Numbered from the stretch's first letter, positions 53,694-63,499 are shown. The stretch: 64,000 nucleotides of DNA from Deltaproteobacteria bacterium (GCA_029262455.1 JAJCZJ010000053.1:1-64000); one strand, 5' to 3'. Notes: generated by a model from the letters alone, not told the origin. Program-made: numbers and translations.

Positions 53694-54683
53694 ATGGACG
53701 TTTCCAAAGACGACGACCTCACGCAGGCAGCTGAATTCGTGCGCAACGGAGACTTGCCAGGTCTCGAACGAGCATTGGCCGCCAACCCGCGTCTCTTGAG
53801 CATTCAGAACACTGACGGCGACACATTGCTTAGCCTCGCGTGCTGCGCCGCCACCGGCGATATCGCGATTCCTCCGGACCCGGGAACGCCGCAGCAGCAC
53901 GCCGCCGTCGATCGACTCCTCGCTGCCGGCGCCGACCCGTCCGCCGCCAATTCAGACGGCTGGACGCCCTTACATACAGCGGCAATGGCCGGGCACTTGG
54001 ACTTGGTGGATCGACTTCTCGCTGCCGGTGCCTCCCGCGAGGGTAACCTCTTCGGCTGCGAGGGCGGTTCCCCCCTCTCGCTCGCACTATTCTACGCCAA
54101 GACTGAGGTCGCCGACCGACTCGCCTCACCAGCAATACCAGACAACCTGCGCTCGGCGGCAGGGCTTGGCCGACCCATGGCCAGATTCGTCGCAGCAGAC
54201 CTGCTAACGGCTGATGCGTTCGGCGGCCTCGACTTCTACCGGCCCGGTATGGGTTTTCCGGAGTGGAAACGGGAGAAGAGTCGCCAGGAGATTCTCGACG
54301 AGTCTCTGTGCTGGGCCTCCCGCAACGACCAGTGTACGTCGATGGCCGCCCTCGTCGACCTCGGCGCCAACGTCAACGCAAACCCGTACCGCGGCACGCC
54401 GCTACTGTGGGCGATCTACGCAGACCAAATCGCTGCCGCGACCTGGTTGCTGGACAACGGCGCCGACCCGGATCTACGCCATGACTTCGGAGGAGCCGGC
54501 CACGGCGTGCAGGCCGTAGCCATGCACCTCGCCGCACAGTACGAGTCGCTCAAGTGCCTGCAGCTCCTGCTCGAGCGCGGCGCCGACCCCACTATCACCG
54601 ATGAAGCCTACAGCAGCACTCCGCTCGGCTGGGCGGAACACGTCGGCGCCGAGTCCGCGATCAAGATCTTGTCTGCGCTTTGA
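53694..54683 (+). CDS. Ankyrin-repeat protein
   Basis: This 329-residue protein has ankyrin repeats, for example SDGWTPLHTAAMAGHLDLVDRLL (about 84-106), PYRGTPLLWAIYADQIAAATWLLDNG and MHLAAQYESLKCLQLLLERGADPTI near the C-terminus. There is no signal peptide. The frame is open from 53637, inside the preceding gene; I choose ATG 53694, 20 bp after that stop. It is a protein-interaction module of unknown partner, probably in one transcript with the two genes upstream. Confidence 0.85.
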   Translation: MDVSKDDDLTQAAEFVRNGDLPGLERALAANPRLLSIQNTDGDTLLSLACCAATGDIAIPPDPGTPQQHAAVDRLLAAGADPSAANSDGWTPLHTAAMAGHLDLVDRLLAAGASREGNLFGCEGGSPLSLALFYAKTEVADRLASPAIPDNLRSAAGLGRPMARFVAADLLTADAFGGLDFYRPGMGFPEWKREKSRQEILDESLCWASRNDQCTSMAALVDLGANVNANPYRGTPLLWAIYADQIAAATWLLDNGADPDLRHDFGGAGHGVQAVAMHLAAQYESLKCLQLLLERGADPTITDEAYSSTPLGWAEHVGAESAIKILSAL

Positions 54684-54688
54684 GGTGC

Positions 54689-55492
54689 CTACTGCTGCTT
54701 GATGCCGCGGTACTCCACGAATGCGCCTGGCACGATCAAGTTGGATCGAGCATGCTGGAAGCCAACATCATCGAGAGCCCCGACGATTTTCGGAGGCTCG
54801 ACACATTTGTCGATTGTGTCCCAGTAATAGTCCATCAACAGCTTGGCGTCGCGACTGCCAGTCGACACAAGGGTCAGGCCCGGGATGATCTTCGCCCAAA
54901 CCAGCTTGGTCAGTGCGTGGCCGATCTTCGACTTCGGCACATGGCTTTCGAGAATCCAGAGCTGGCCGCCGGGCTTGAGGACGCGGAAGTATTCGCTGAA
55001 CGCGGCATGTAGATCCGGCACGTGGCGCAGGGCAATGCCCATCGTGACAAAGTCGAAGAGATTGCTCTTGAACGGTAAGTTCTGGGCAAAACCCCGCGTC
55101 AGCGGACCATCGTGACTCTTGCGCGACTCGGCAAGCATGCCGGCACTCGGATCGACCCCAAAGACTCGCCCCTGCGGCCCTACGTTGCGTGCCGCGCCCC
55201 GGTAGACCGCCCCGGTCCCGGTAGCGACATCGAGGACTTTCATGCCCGGCTTCATGCCGGCAAATTTCATCGATAGCCGGCGATAGAGAAGTCCGCCGTT
55301 GAGGAACAGCCCTTCGACCGTGTCGTAGTGCTTCGCGGTCCGGTCGAAGAGGTCCATGACGTACCCCTCACGCTCCGGGTCCGCCTTATAGTACTCCGTT
55401 AGCGGAGTATGCGGCGGTAGCTGCGCACCCGCCCCTTTGCCATCTGATGCCACGTTCGATTCCTCCGGTTCCAAGCGAACCGAATCTGGCAT
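54689..55492 (-). CDS. UbiE/MenG-like SAM methyltransferase
   Basis: This 267-residue class I methyltransferase has SAM loop DVATGTGAV (88-96), then VFGVDPSAGMLAESR and a PFKSNLFDFVTMGIALRH segment matching the UbiE/COQ5 family. The C-terminal ILESHVPKS block also fits. AAAGGAG precedes the ATG at good distance. It methylates a quinone precursor or another aromatic, but no quinone genes are near, so the role may be catabolic. It converges with the ankyrin gene by five bases. Confidence 0.88.
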   Translation of the reverse strand: MPDSVRLEPEESNVASDGKGAGAQLPPHTPLTEYYKADPEREGYVMDLFDRTAKHYDTVEGLFLNGGLLYRRLSMKFAGMKPGMKVLDVATGTGAVYRGAARNVGPQGRVFGVDPSAGMLAESRKSHDGPLTRGFAQNLPFKSNLFDFVTMGIALRHVPDLHAAFSEYFRVLKPGGQLWILESHVPKSKIGHALTKLVWAKIIPGLTLVSTGSRDAKLLMDYYWDTIDKCVEPPKIVGALDDVGFQHARSNLIVPGAFVEYRGIKQQ

Positions 55493-55535
55493 CGCAGCAC
55501 ACTCCTTTCAAGCCATCCAGAGCGAAGTCGGGAAA

Positions 55536-56357
55536 TCAGTCGCTGTTGCGACCTCCGCGCACGGCAATGACCGGGTGACTGGTATTCTTGCTCTCCTCAC
55601 GCTCAACGACTTCCCCGATGTCATTCCGTATCGCGACCGCCTCGGATGAATCCTCAGGGTTTGTCCGGTCCGTCCACAATCGATCCCCGCCCCAGACCTG
55701 CGCAAACGCACAGCTGCAGGTCAGTACATCACAGCCCGTCAAGCAGCCTACGTCGAACTCCGCGAAGCCTCTGACGTCTGCTGCCGAACCGAAGTTGATC
55801 AGCGACAGCATCTCCATCGGCGAGGGAACCCGCCAATCATCGTGGCCACCAAACGAGCTGCCGTTGAGCGTAGCGACGTGAACCGAAAATGCATCCGCCC
55901 ACGAATAGCCCTGCGCGATGTCGTGGATGCTGCTATCGAGGTAAGACTTGACCTCCCAGGTCAGTCCGGTGCCCACGTCGCTGATCGTACCATTGCCGTT
56001 ATTGAGAAAGCGTGGCGACGCGCTCACCGTGCCGGCGACCAGGCCTGTGTCAGCTGCGACGATGCTAGCGACGGCCGCCTCATCACCCGTGACCGGACAG
56101 GCACCGGCTGCCTTTGCTTCAATGGACGACCACTTCGCCGCGAACTTGGCATCGCACTTCGTGTAATCCGGCGGCGTGCTTTTCTTAACGCCCTTTGATT
56201 CCGCCTTCAGACGGCAAAAGGCGTATTTGCCAGCAACCTTCAACTTGGACGAGAGGCACTTGTCGGACGGGTCGAGAGCCGATGCACCACCGACCGATGC
56301 GACCAAAAAGAGCAATCCGCTCAGTAGTGAAACCTCGATCCTCAATTGGCTCGTCAC
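55536..56357 (-). CDS. Exported DUF1566 (Lcl) domain protein
   Basis: This 273-residue protein has a signal peptide and a GTG start with AGGAGGG upstream. Residues about 30-115 are a helical Cys pattern (CLSSKLKVAGKYAFCRLK ... KCDAKFAAKWSSIE). The DUF1566 domain begins at RFLNNGNGTISDVGTGLTWE and includes GHDDWRVPSPMEM. A CLTGC/CSC cluster lies late. DUF1566 domains are C-type-lectin-like (Lcl) and occur in secreted adhesion-type proteins. Confidence 0.8.
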   Translation of the reverse strand: MTSQLRIEVSLLSGLLFLVASVGGASALDPSDKCLSSKLKVAGKYAFCRLKAESKGVKKSTPPDYTKCDAKFAAKWSSIEAKAAGACPVTGDEAAVASIVAADTGLVAGTVSASPRFLNNGNGTISDVGTGLTWEVKSYLDSSIHDIAQGYSWADAFSVHVATLNGSSFGGHDDWRVPSPMEMLSLINFGSAADVRGFAEFDVGCLTGCDVLTCSCAFAQVWGGDRLWTDRTNPEDSSEAVAIRNDIGEVVEREESKNTSHPVIAVRGGRNSD

Positions 56358-56463
56358 GGTTCGGCCCTCCTGGGTTCAATTAACGGGATCCTGACAATCG
56401 TTTGGAAACCAAATCACACGCGCCGACAATCAGTCAACAAAGAAGACCCTGATCGCCAACGCA

Positions 56464-57477
56464 CTACCCCTCGAGCGCAGCTCGCAATGCCGGGTCGGCT
56501 TGCTTGGCTGCGCGCAGTCGCGCAATGCCTGCCGTCACAGTTGGATGCGCATGGTCGAGGATCGCGGTTTTATAGCTCGGGCGTGATTTGAGCCTCTCCC
56601 AATAGGCTGTTACCGCCGGTCGCTTGCCGTCGCCGAGGAACACGTGCAGCGAATCGCCTTCGATCAGTCGCTCCAAGATTACGACCCAACTGACGTCGGC
56701 GAGCGAGAAGATCTCGCCGAGAATCCAAGGTCCGCCGCTCCTCTCGAGTTTCGATTCCAACGTATCGAGGTGCCCATGCATATGGCGCCGACACTTCGCG
56801 ACTACATTGAGTGCTGGCTTCAAACTTCGCAAACCACCGATCCCGGCACGCTTCATGGCAAGGAAGATCAACGGCCGGGACTTCAGTCTGTGGAACAGCA
56901 GCCCTTCCACAACACGCAACGTCGGAATGTCTTCCATCATCGCGGCGAAAAGCGGCACTGTCAGGCCAGGGACGGAGTTCCCAGCGCTCTTCTTAGCCGC
57001 CGCAATCGGGTTGTCGCCACTCAATGAGGCAAGATCGACCCAGTGGTCCATCTCCTCTCGAAGGGCAGGATCATCGGGAATCAAGTGTGGGCTGTCCGCC
57101 AGCGCGTGCTCAGCGGCGTAGCGAATCTGCTCGTGTGACTCGTACACGGGATGCCCGTGATGGACCAGCACAGGTACCGTCGCGCCCGGGTTCACTCTCA
57201 GGAACGCCCGGCCGATATTCTCGTACGAACCAGTTTCAATGAGATCGATCGGATGGCTCTTGTACGGGACTCCCAACTCCGCCATGCACACCCGCACCTT
57301 CTTGGAACACAGGGATAGTGCGTTGTGGTAGAGTTCGAATTCGTCTTCGAACGGTAACGTAATATCGCTCTGTAAGCCCGGCTGCATCGCACGCGTTCGC
57401 CGATGGGCCCGCTCCCAAAGATACCAGCCGATCGCTGCCCCCAGCGCGACGAACAGAACTCCCCAAAGCGGCGACAT
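56464..57477 (-). CDS. Membrane-anchored glutathione S-transferase-like protein
   Basis: This 337-residue protein starts with one hydrophobic anchor (LWGVLFVALGAAIGWYLW, 4-21) and a basic linker. A GST N-terminal thioredoxin-like domain (about 47-125, LSLCSKKVRVCMAELG with the family VxxxLxE position) and a helical C-terminal domain follow. The catalytic position reads CSKKVR, as in Cys-type or GDAP1-like GSTs, rather than Tyr/Ser. It is in an operon with the Rieske-glutamate synthase gene (3-bp gap). Confidence 0.85.
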   Translation of the reverse strand: MSPLWGVLFVALGAAIGWYLWERAHRRTRAMQPGLQSDITLPFEDEFELYHNALSLCSKKVRVCMAELGVPYKSHPIDLIETGSYENIGRAFLRVNPGATVPVLVHHGHPVYESHEQIRYAAEHALADSPHLIPDDPALREEMDHWVDLASLSGDNPIAAAKKSAGNSVPGLTVPLFAAMMEDIPTLRVVEGLLFHRLKSRPLIFLAMKRAGIGGLRSLKPALNVVAKCRRHMHGHLDTLESKLERSGGPWILGEIFSLADVSWVVILERLIEGDSLHVFLGDGKRPAVTAYWERLKSRPSYKTAILDHAHPTVTAGIARLRAAKQADPALRAALEG

Positions 57478-57480
57478 CGA

Positions 57481-59100
57481 TTAGAGACCCAACACACCGC
57501 CGTACTCGACACCGGATAGTCGCGCCATATCCGGATCAAACGTCGTCAGATCGTCCACAGCAAAGTCGCGTAGATGCCGGTGCCCACAGGCGCGCGCCAT
57601 CACCTGCATCAGCTCCGTGGCGGCGCGGAAGAACGTGTCCAAGCGCTTCGCAGCGACATCGACGACGATGCGCGATCGCAGGTCATCACGCTGTGTCGCG
57701 ATACCGACCGGGCAATTGTTGGTATGACACGCCCGCATCCCGAGACATCCAATCGCTTGCAACGCGGAGTTCGACAGCGCGATCGCATCCGCGCCCAACG
57801 CCAGCGCTTTGATGAAGTCGGCCGGCAAACGCAACCCTCCGGTGATGATGAGAGAAACGTCACCGCGGCCGAGTCGGTCGAGGTGGCGGCGTGCTCTCGC
57901 CAACGCCGCGATCGTCGGCACTGAAATGTGATCGCGAAAGATCAGCGGCGCAGCTCCGGTCCCACCACCACGCCCGTCGAGAATGATGTAATCGACTCCG
58001 ATCTCGAGCGCAGCGTCAATGTCGCGTTCGATGTGTTGAGCCGACAACTTCACGCCAATCGGAATCCCGCCAGTGGCTTCGCGCACCTCGACAGCAAAGT
58101 CGCGGTAGGGTCCGATGTTATCCCAATCGGGAAAACGCGGCGGCGAGATCGCAGCCTGGCCTGCCTTCAGCCCCCGCACCTCAGCAATCTTCTCGCTCAC
58201 CTTGTGTCCCGGAAGGTGCCCCCCAGTGCCGGTCTTCGCGCCCTGCCCACACTTGAAGTGAAACGCCTGACAGCGCTTCACCTTATCCATCGAGTACCCG
58301 AATCGGCCCGACGCCAACTCATAGAGATAGCGCGAGTTCGCCGACTGCTCCTCCGGCAGCATCCCACCCTCACCCGAGCAAATGGCAGTACCCGCCAACT
58401 CGGCGCCCTTCGCCAACGAGATCTTCGCTTCGGCCGAGAGGGCACCGAAACTCATGTCGGAGACGAACAACGGTCGCTCCAGACGGAGCGGTTTCGCTGC
58501 TGCCGCCCCGATCGTCACGTCACATCCGACCGGCTCGTCATCGAGCATCGGAACCCGGTGAAGCTGCGCTGTCACCAGCTGCAAATCGTCCCACTGGGGT
58601 AGCCGTTGCCTTTCGACGCCCATCGCCGCAACCCGCCCATGGTGCCCGACCTTGCTGAGTCCGTGTTCAGAGAGCTCGCGGATATACTGGTAGTGCGGCT
58701 CTTCGGGAGCCCCGTGCACATCGGCGAACAGCCCCTGATACGCATCGCGATCATAGGGTTGCGGATGTTCCTTCTCCCATGCGCGGATCTCTTCCTCGTC
58801 CACCCAGACCTGACCGTCCTCGAGCCACGACGAGAATCGATGCAACCGTTCGTCGTTGTTGTAGGAGCTGACACCTGTCTTGTAGCAATAATCCCAATTG
58901 TGGACGCCACAGATCAGATTGCCGCCCTCGACATGACCATCAGAGAGAAGGGCACCACGGTGGGCGCAGCGCCCGTAGAGGACAGAAACTTCATCTTCTT
59001 CCTGCCATCGCACCAACACCAAGTCGACGTTGGCGACGAGTGCATAGGAGGGGGATAGAGGATCCAGGTCGCTCAGTTTCGCGATCGATGTCTTCTTCAT
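57481..59100 (-). CDS. Rieske-ferredoxin/glutamate synthase-like fusion flavoprotein
   Basis: This 539-residue fusion has an N-terminal Rieske [2Fe-2S] domain with C-x-H (Cys45, His47) and C-x2-H (Cys64, His67) at about residues 15-105. An FMN-binding glutamate-synthase-alpha-like TIM barrel runs from about 160 to the end. Near 440-455 CLGMRACHTNNC gives the three-cysteine [3Fe-4S] pattern of that family. It is too short for a full glutamate synthase and lacks the amidotransferase. Electron flow from the Rieske to FMN and 3Fe-4S is likely; the substrate is unknown. ATG 59100 is preferred over GTG 59109. Confidence 0.88.
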   Translation of the reverse strand: MKKTSIAKLSDLDPLSPSYALVANVDLVLVRWQEEDEVSVLYGRCAHRGALLSDGHVEGGNLICGVHNWDYCYKTGVSSYNNDERLHRFSSWLEDGQVWVDEEEIRAWEKEHPQPYDRDAYQGLFADVHGAPEEPHYQYIRELSEHGLSKVGHHGRVAAMGVERQRLPQWDDLQLVTAQLHRVPMLDDEPVGCDVTIGAAAAKPLRLERPLFVSDMSFGALSAEAKISLAKGAELAGTAICSGEGGMLPEEQSANSRYLYELASGRFGYSMDKVKRCQAFHFKCGQGAKTGTGGHLPGHKVSEKIAEVRGLKAGQAAISPPRFPDWDNIGPYRDFAVEVREATGGIPIGVKLSAQHIERDIDAALEIGVDYIILDGRGGGTGAAPLIFRDHISVPTIAALARARRHLDRLGRGDVSLIITGGLRLPADFIKALALGADAIALSNSALQAIGCLGMRACHTNNCPVGIATQRDDLRSRIVVDVAAKRLDTFFRAATELMQVMARACGHRHLRDFAVDDLTTFDPDMARLSGVEYGGVLGL

Positions 59101-59287
59101 TTTTCTCACCAGCTCCGTTCATTGAGAATCCACAAAACAAGCGCTCGTCCAATTGAGTTCCCGACCGATGGCTTCGGACCGCCGAATCCCGGCGCAGTGT
59201 TGCATTGGATACCGCGCGACGCCAAGGTCTGGGAACTAATTCCTCATTTCACCTGTTCATGGACGAAACGCGAAGAGGGAATCGAGA

Positions 59288-60094
59288 ATGGCCCAATGGC
59301 AGCAAGTCGGAACACCTCCCCCACGAGATCTCGCTTCAACCCGTGCCCAGCTGCATTGGGCGTGTCAGCTGCTCAGCGCCGCAGCCGACGCCCACGGTAA
59401 GTCGGCGGATGATTCTCACAGCAATGTTTTTGTCGATTCTGCTGTTGGCGGCGTCGTCGGGCGCCGGCTCGGTGGCACGAAGGTTGCGCTTCGCTTCAAT
59501 CCGTTAGCCGTAGCGTTGGTTGAAGCGGATGGCGGGACGCCAAAATCCTTCACCCTCGCCGGAAAGTCGCTCGAGCAAGCCCGCGTCTGGCTCTCAGAGC
59601 AAGTCGGTCAACCCATCAGTTTTCGCGACTACGAGATGCCCCAGCATCCCGTCAAACAAGGCGCGCACTTCGAAACCGAGGACGACCACGCCGACGAACT
59701 CCGGCGATGGTTCGAGAACGGCACCCGGGCACTCGAAAGTGTCCGCGCAGCGTATGACGGAGTGACCGACGTAGCGATCTGGCCACATCACTTCGATATC
59801 GGGGCGATTCTGTTCGTCGAACCCGATGCCCCGGCCGAGAAGGCAAAGCAAATCGGCCTCGGGATGTCCCCCGGTGACAACCACTATAGCGAGCCCTACT
59901 TCTACGTAACCCCGTGGCCAGTCCCCGCAGGTGCGCGGCTCGCCGATCTTCCGCACGGAGGCGTTTGGAGAAGTGGCGACTTCTCCGGCGGAATTCTTAC
60001 AGCGAGTGCGATTGTCAAAGCCAACGACCAAGGCAGCGCGGCAGACGAGTTTCTCCGCGCCGCAATCGATGCCGGTCTCGAGGCACTGCGCTAG
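59288..60094 (+). CDS. Hypothetical protein (DUF5996-like?)
   Basis: This 268-residue protein has a good GAGGGAAT ribosome-binding site. It has no signal peptide. Segments with TRAQLHWACQLLSAAADAHG, TKVALRFNPLAVALV and AIWPHHFDIGAILFVE, then GMSPGDNHYSEPYFYVTPWP, resemble DUF5996-type proteins of unknown function, but I hold this loosely. A C-terminal helical part closes the chain. It is divergent from the fusion flavoprotein across 187 bp. Confidence 0.55.
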   Translation: MAQWQQVGTPPPRDLASTRAQLHWACQLLSAAADAHGKSADDSHSNVFVDSAVGGVVGRRLGGTKVALRFNPLAVALVEADGGTPKSFTLAGKSLEQARVWLSEQVGQPISFRDYEMPQHPVKQGAHFETEDDHADELRRWFENGTRALESVRAAYDGVTDVAIWPHHFDIGAILFVEPDAPAEKAKQIGLGMSPGDNHYSEPYFYVTPWPVPAGARLADLPHGGVWRSGDFSGGILTASAIVKANDQGSAADEFLRAAIDAGLEALR

Positions 60095-60397
60095 CGATCC
60101 CCTGCGCGCCGGCGCCAACGACACCAAGACCAAAACCGTAGGCACACTAGCCCACCGCCTTGATCAGCTCTGGATATCTCGAGTGGCACCGAAGCAGTTG
60201 CGGTCCTCTGCACAAGTTTGGGCCGAACGGCCCGACTCGCATTCGATAGTGGCTTGGGACACCCGCCAGATGCGCCGCGGCGGCAAGAAAGTGAGCGCAC
60301 GGACCAGCTGCTGGAAAGTCGCCAACAAACCAGACAAGGAAAGGTAGCCAACCTCAGCACAAGCCAAACCGCTCGGCCCTTGAGGAAGAAGGAAACG
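60095..60397. other. Gap upstream of membrane protein gene
   Basis: About 300 bases hold a low-coding stretch with no palindrome or repeat. The strong ribosome-binding site of the next gene (GAGGAAGAAGGA) marks its right end. Nothing else is seen. Confidence 0.4.
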
Positions 60398-61027
60398 ATG
60401 GAACTCACCCCGGAAGAAATGAGACGGGTATTCGTCGTCTACTCCAGCGCCCTGGCTCCTCCGATCATACTCTTCGCGCAATGGTTGCGCGGCCGACTTG
60501 AGTCGTGGTTCGCACTTTTCTACGCGATCTCTTTCGCCGTCTGTGCCTTTGGTTGGGAGATCTGGTTCACCTACGGCCTTTGGGCTGGGCAAAACGTCGA
60601 CGGCCGACGCGGGCAGGCGCTCAACCAAGCCATCCCGGAACACATCAACTGGCTACTCAACTCCCTCGCCGACGCGGGTTCGATCAGCCTGGTCGGCATC
60701 TTGATGGTACTCGCTGTCTATCGTTCCGACGCAGCACTGCGTTCGTGGCGATGGCCGGCGTTTGGAATATTGCTGGGGTGGTTCATTGCCCAGAACGTCT
60801 TCGTCGAACTCTACCTCTACCACGAGCAGCTAAGCGTCGGCTCGCAGCTGTCGTGGGCCCCGCTGGCCCCAACCGGCCCGTGGTGGAACCCGATCCTATT
60901 CGAGACCAACGGCCGCACCCTGCAATTGCAGACCCAGCTTCCCTGGCTAATCGCAACGCCAATCCTCTACGCCGCAGCCATCGGGTGCTTCCGCAACCTC
61001 AACAAGAAACCCGCAACCATCCACTAG
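60398..61027 (+). CDS. Small multi-spanning membrane protein
   Basis: This 209-residue membrane protein has about five predicted spans (ALAPPIILFAQWL, FALFYAISFAVCAFG, SLVGILMVLAVY, FGILLGWFIAQNVFV, and a C-terminal LPWLIATPILYAAAIG). Between spans it has WFTYGLWAGQNVDGRRG. No family is recognised. The ATG at 60398 is well set by its ribosome-binding site, and the upstream in-frame extension to 60218 is not. Confidence 0.65.
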   Translation: MELTPEEMRRVFVVYSSALAPPIILFAQWLRGRLESWFALFYAISFAVCAFGWEIWFTYGLWAGQNVDGRRGQALNQAIPEHINWLLNSLADAGSISLVGILMVLAVYRSDAALRSWRWPAFGILLGWFIAQNVFVELYLYHEQLSVGSQLSWAPLAPTGPWWNPILFETNGRTLQLQTQLPWLIATPILYAAAIGCFRNLNKKPATIH

Positions 61028-61053
61028 CGAGTACGCCCAACCCCGATAAGCAT

Positions 61054-61080
61054 GGAGGGCGAGGCTCCTGCCGAGCCGCG
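61054..61080. repeat. REP-like dispersed element
   Basis: These 27 bp match 7236-7262 at 26 positions and contain GAGGCTCCTGCCGAGCCGCG. The element sits between a plus-strand gene and a convergent enoyl-CoA hydratase, as at the first site. Related inverse copies lie at 39845-39936. Confidence 0.75.
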
Positions 61081-61129
61081 CACCAATTTAACCTTGCCCC
61101 GCGGTCGCATCAAACAAGCTCACTCAACA

Positions 61130-61945
61130 CTACTCACCAATAAACTTCGGCGCCCTCTTCTCCTTGAACGCCCGCGGTCCTTCGCGCGCATCCTTCGAAG
61201 TCATGACCACCGCCGAAACTTCATCCTCAATCGCCAACGCCTCATCCATCGGTCGACCACTGGATCGCAATACGCCTTCTTTGATCTTGCGCACCGCCAA
61301 CGGACCGTTCGCCGCCAACTTCGCCGCCAGCTCATCCGCCTTGGCCATCAAGGCTTCTTTCGGGACGACATAGTTCAGCAGACCCATCTCCAGAGCCTCT
61401 TGGGCGCTGAACGGATCGCCGATCATCAAGATCTCCATCGCCTTGGCGTAGGGGATCTGCCGAGGGAGACGCGTCAGCGACCCTCCGCCTGGCAGCAAAC
61501 CAACCTTTGCTTCCGGAGTGCCGAACACGGCGTGATCCGCCGCGACCCGCAGGTCGCAGGCGTTCATGATCTCGGCCCCACCCCCCAAAGCTTGGCCGTT
61601 CACCGCGGCAATGACCGGCTTGTAGAGCTCAAACCCGCGCAGAATGGCGTCGGTGAACTTCTGCAGATCGTCCATCAAACGCTCATCCCACTCGTCCTCC
61701 GGCTGCCGCGCACCGGTCACCAACGGCATCGTCAGCTTCAAATCACCGCCGGCAGAAAAACTCTCGTCGCCGGTGCCGGTCAGGATCGCAACCCGGAGAT
61801 CCTTCGAATCACGAAACTCGTACCAAGCCTCTGCCATCCGCACGAGCATCTGCGGGCTCAACGCGTTGCGCGCCTGCGGCCGATTCATCGCAAGCGTCAT
61901 CACGCCATCGCTACGGTCCACCAACAAGTGACTGTCATTCGTCAT
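61130..61945 (-). CDS. Enoyl-CoA hydratase/isomerase family protein
   Basis: This 271-residue crotonase-fold protein has DESFSAGGDLKL as first oxyanion block and GQALGGGAEIMNACDL as second. The loop VGLLPGGGSLTRLPR, with the hydratase Glu replaced, and C-terminal AFKEKRAPKF are typical. ATG 61945 is supported; the frame extends to 62098 but into the next gene's tail. It is the third such enzyme in the window, suggesting beta-oxidation or ring-cleavage CoA metabolism. Confidence 0.9.
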   Translation of the reverse strand: MTNDSHLLVDRSDGVMTLAMNRPQARNALSPQMLVRMAEAWYEFRDSKDLRVAILTGTGDESFSAGGDLKLTMPLVTGARQPEDEWDERLMDDLQKFTDAILRGFELYKPVIAAVNGQALGGGAEIMNACDLRVAADHAVFGTPEAKVGLLPGGGSLTRLPRQIPYAKAMEILMIGDPFSAQEALEMGLLNYVVPKEALMAKADELAAKLAANGPLAVRKIKEGVLRSSGRPMDEALAIEDEVSAVVMTSKDAREGPRAFKEKRAPKFIGE

Positions 61946-62116
61946 GGCGCTCGAGATAGCGCAACGACCGGCAAGGGCACAACTGGCAGATCCGGGCGAC
62001 GCGCCCGTCTCGAGCCTTCCGCCGACGAGTATCCACTCCGCATCAGGAGGGGCCCCGGAGCAGACGGCGCGAAGGGGGAAAAGCGCAACCGCCCGCATCC
62101 GGGGCCGGGGGGGCTT

Positions 62117-63499
62117 CTAGAATTTCACATCAGCCATCAGATAGGCCCAGTGGCCGGTGGACGATCGCCCTCGTGGGTCGCGTTCGGATGCTGCGTCCGC
62201 AGCTCGAAACCTGGCGCTCAGTCCATCGCCAGGTAGGAACAGTCCATAGCCGAGGCTGAGCCCCAAATAGTCATTGTACTTGTGCTTGATCCACAGATCG
62301 ATTTCCTGACCGAGATCCCGACTGCCACCAAGACGGCTAGCTGTCGAATCGCGTTCCGCAGTTTGGAACCAGTGCAAGTCGGCACCGAAACTCGTCGCCT
62401 TGGCCAGCGGCGCCCGAAACTTCACCGCAATGTCCTGGAAGCCGAGAAACGCGGTGTCGGCGCGGTTGTTCAAGAAGTAGTCCATCAACCCGTAAAACTT
62501 GTGATTGGTGCCGAACAGAGTATTGAAACTCTCGGCTTCACCGTCCCCGAGGTTGGAATCTCCCGAGAGGTAATCGTACCCCACCGTCAGCACATAGCCG
62601 CCGCGCTTCAGCCCGCCGTGAATCGCGCCGAGAAACGCCCGGACATCGTCGTCGCCCGATTCACCCGTCTGATAGTCAAAGGTGACATCGTAGACTGCGG
62701 CGATATCGCTCGACACCGGCTGCGCACCGTGTGCGTAGAAGCCGAGCGTGTAGAGATCGACATCTGTCTCGCCATTTTTCAGGTAGTACAGATGCGGCTC
62801 GATCGTAACTCCCGGGAGTGCGGTCGTTGCCGAGTGAAACCCGGCGAACCACGTATCCTTGGCCAAACCTTCGTCAAAGTTCGGATTGAGCTGCCGAATT
62901 GCGCCACCCGCAGCTACAGCATCGTTTTCCGACACCACGAACGCGAAAGGACGGATCCAACCGACGCCATCGACAGCATAGCGCGCCAGGAACCCGTCAA
63001 AACTTCGGGCATTCTGCGTCCAGTCAACCGCACCGACGAGACGCTGGTCGGCAAAGTTCACTTCTTGTCTCCCTGCTTGGATGTCGACTCCCGAGCCAAA
63101 AAAATTCTTCAACACGAAATACCCTTGGTGCAGGTCGAAACCATCCGCGTCGGCGTCGGTAAGCGTATTGAGCTCCTCCCCGAAGACTCGCACATCTTGG
63201 AGCTGAATGAAGATCTCGACGTCATCGATCGGCGAAACACCGACTTGGAAGCGAACGCGCGAACTGATCGCTTGATCCAGTCCAGAATCAGAGTTGAGGT
63301 CACGCGCATCGACCTCGCCGCGCAACCGAATCTGCCCGCCGAGCGTCAGCCCGATCGAATCCGCAAGCTCAGAGACCTTGCTCAGGTCGCGCTCCGCAAG
63401 GGCACGACCGGGAACTACGCAAAGGCCGATCAGGATCGCGGCCCCTATAAACTCAACAAAACCCGATACTCGAACATAGTGCCCTGGCCCAACGTTCAT
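62117..63499 (-). CDS. Alginate export-type outer-membrane porin
   Basis: This 460-residue protein has a signal peptide (about 12-35, GFVEFIGAAILIGLCVVPGRALA) and alternating amphipathic strands ending in Phe. The alginate_exp-like pattern includes GGQIRLRGEVDARDLN, QAGRQEVNFADQRLVGAVDW, and a final strand WAYLMADVKF, the usual outer-membrane C-terminal signal. GAGGAGACAGGGG precedes ATG 63499. It should form a beta-barrel for export or uptake of an anionic or hydrophobic compound. Confidence 0.85.
   Translation of the reverse strand: MNVGPGHYVRVSGFVEFIGAAILIGLCVVPGRALAERDLSKVSELADSIGLTLGGQIRLRGEVDARDLNSDSGLDQAISSRVRFQVGVSPIDDVEIFIQLQDVRVFGEELNTLTDADADGFDLHQGYFVLKNFFGSGVDIQAGRQEVNFADQRLVGAVDWTQNARSFDGFLARYAVDGVGWIRPFAFVVSENDAVAAGGAIRQLNPNFDEGLAKDTWFAGFHSATTALPGVTIEPHLYYLKNGETDVDLYTLGFYAHGAQPVSSDIAAVYDVTFDYQTGESGDDDVRAFLGAIHGGLKRGGYVLTVGYDYLSGDSNLGDGEAESFNTLFGTNHKFYGLMDYFLNNRADTAFLGFQDIAVKFRAPLAKATSFGADLHWFQTAERDSTASRLGGSRDLGQEIDLWIKHKYNDYLGLSLGYGLFLPGDGLSARFRAADAASERDPRGRSSTGHWAYLMADVKF

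Noticed and set aside
57481-59100. Standard glutamate synthase
   Set aside because: It lacks the glutamine amidotransferase and the small subunit, and has a Rieske domain in place of the N-terminal part.
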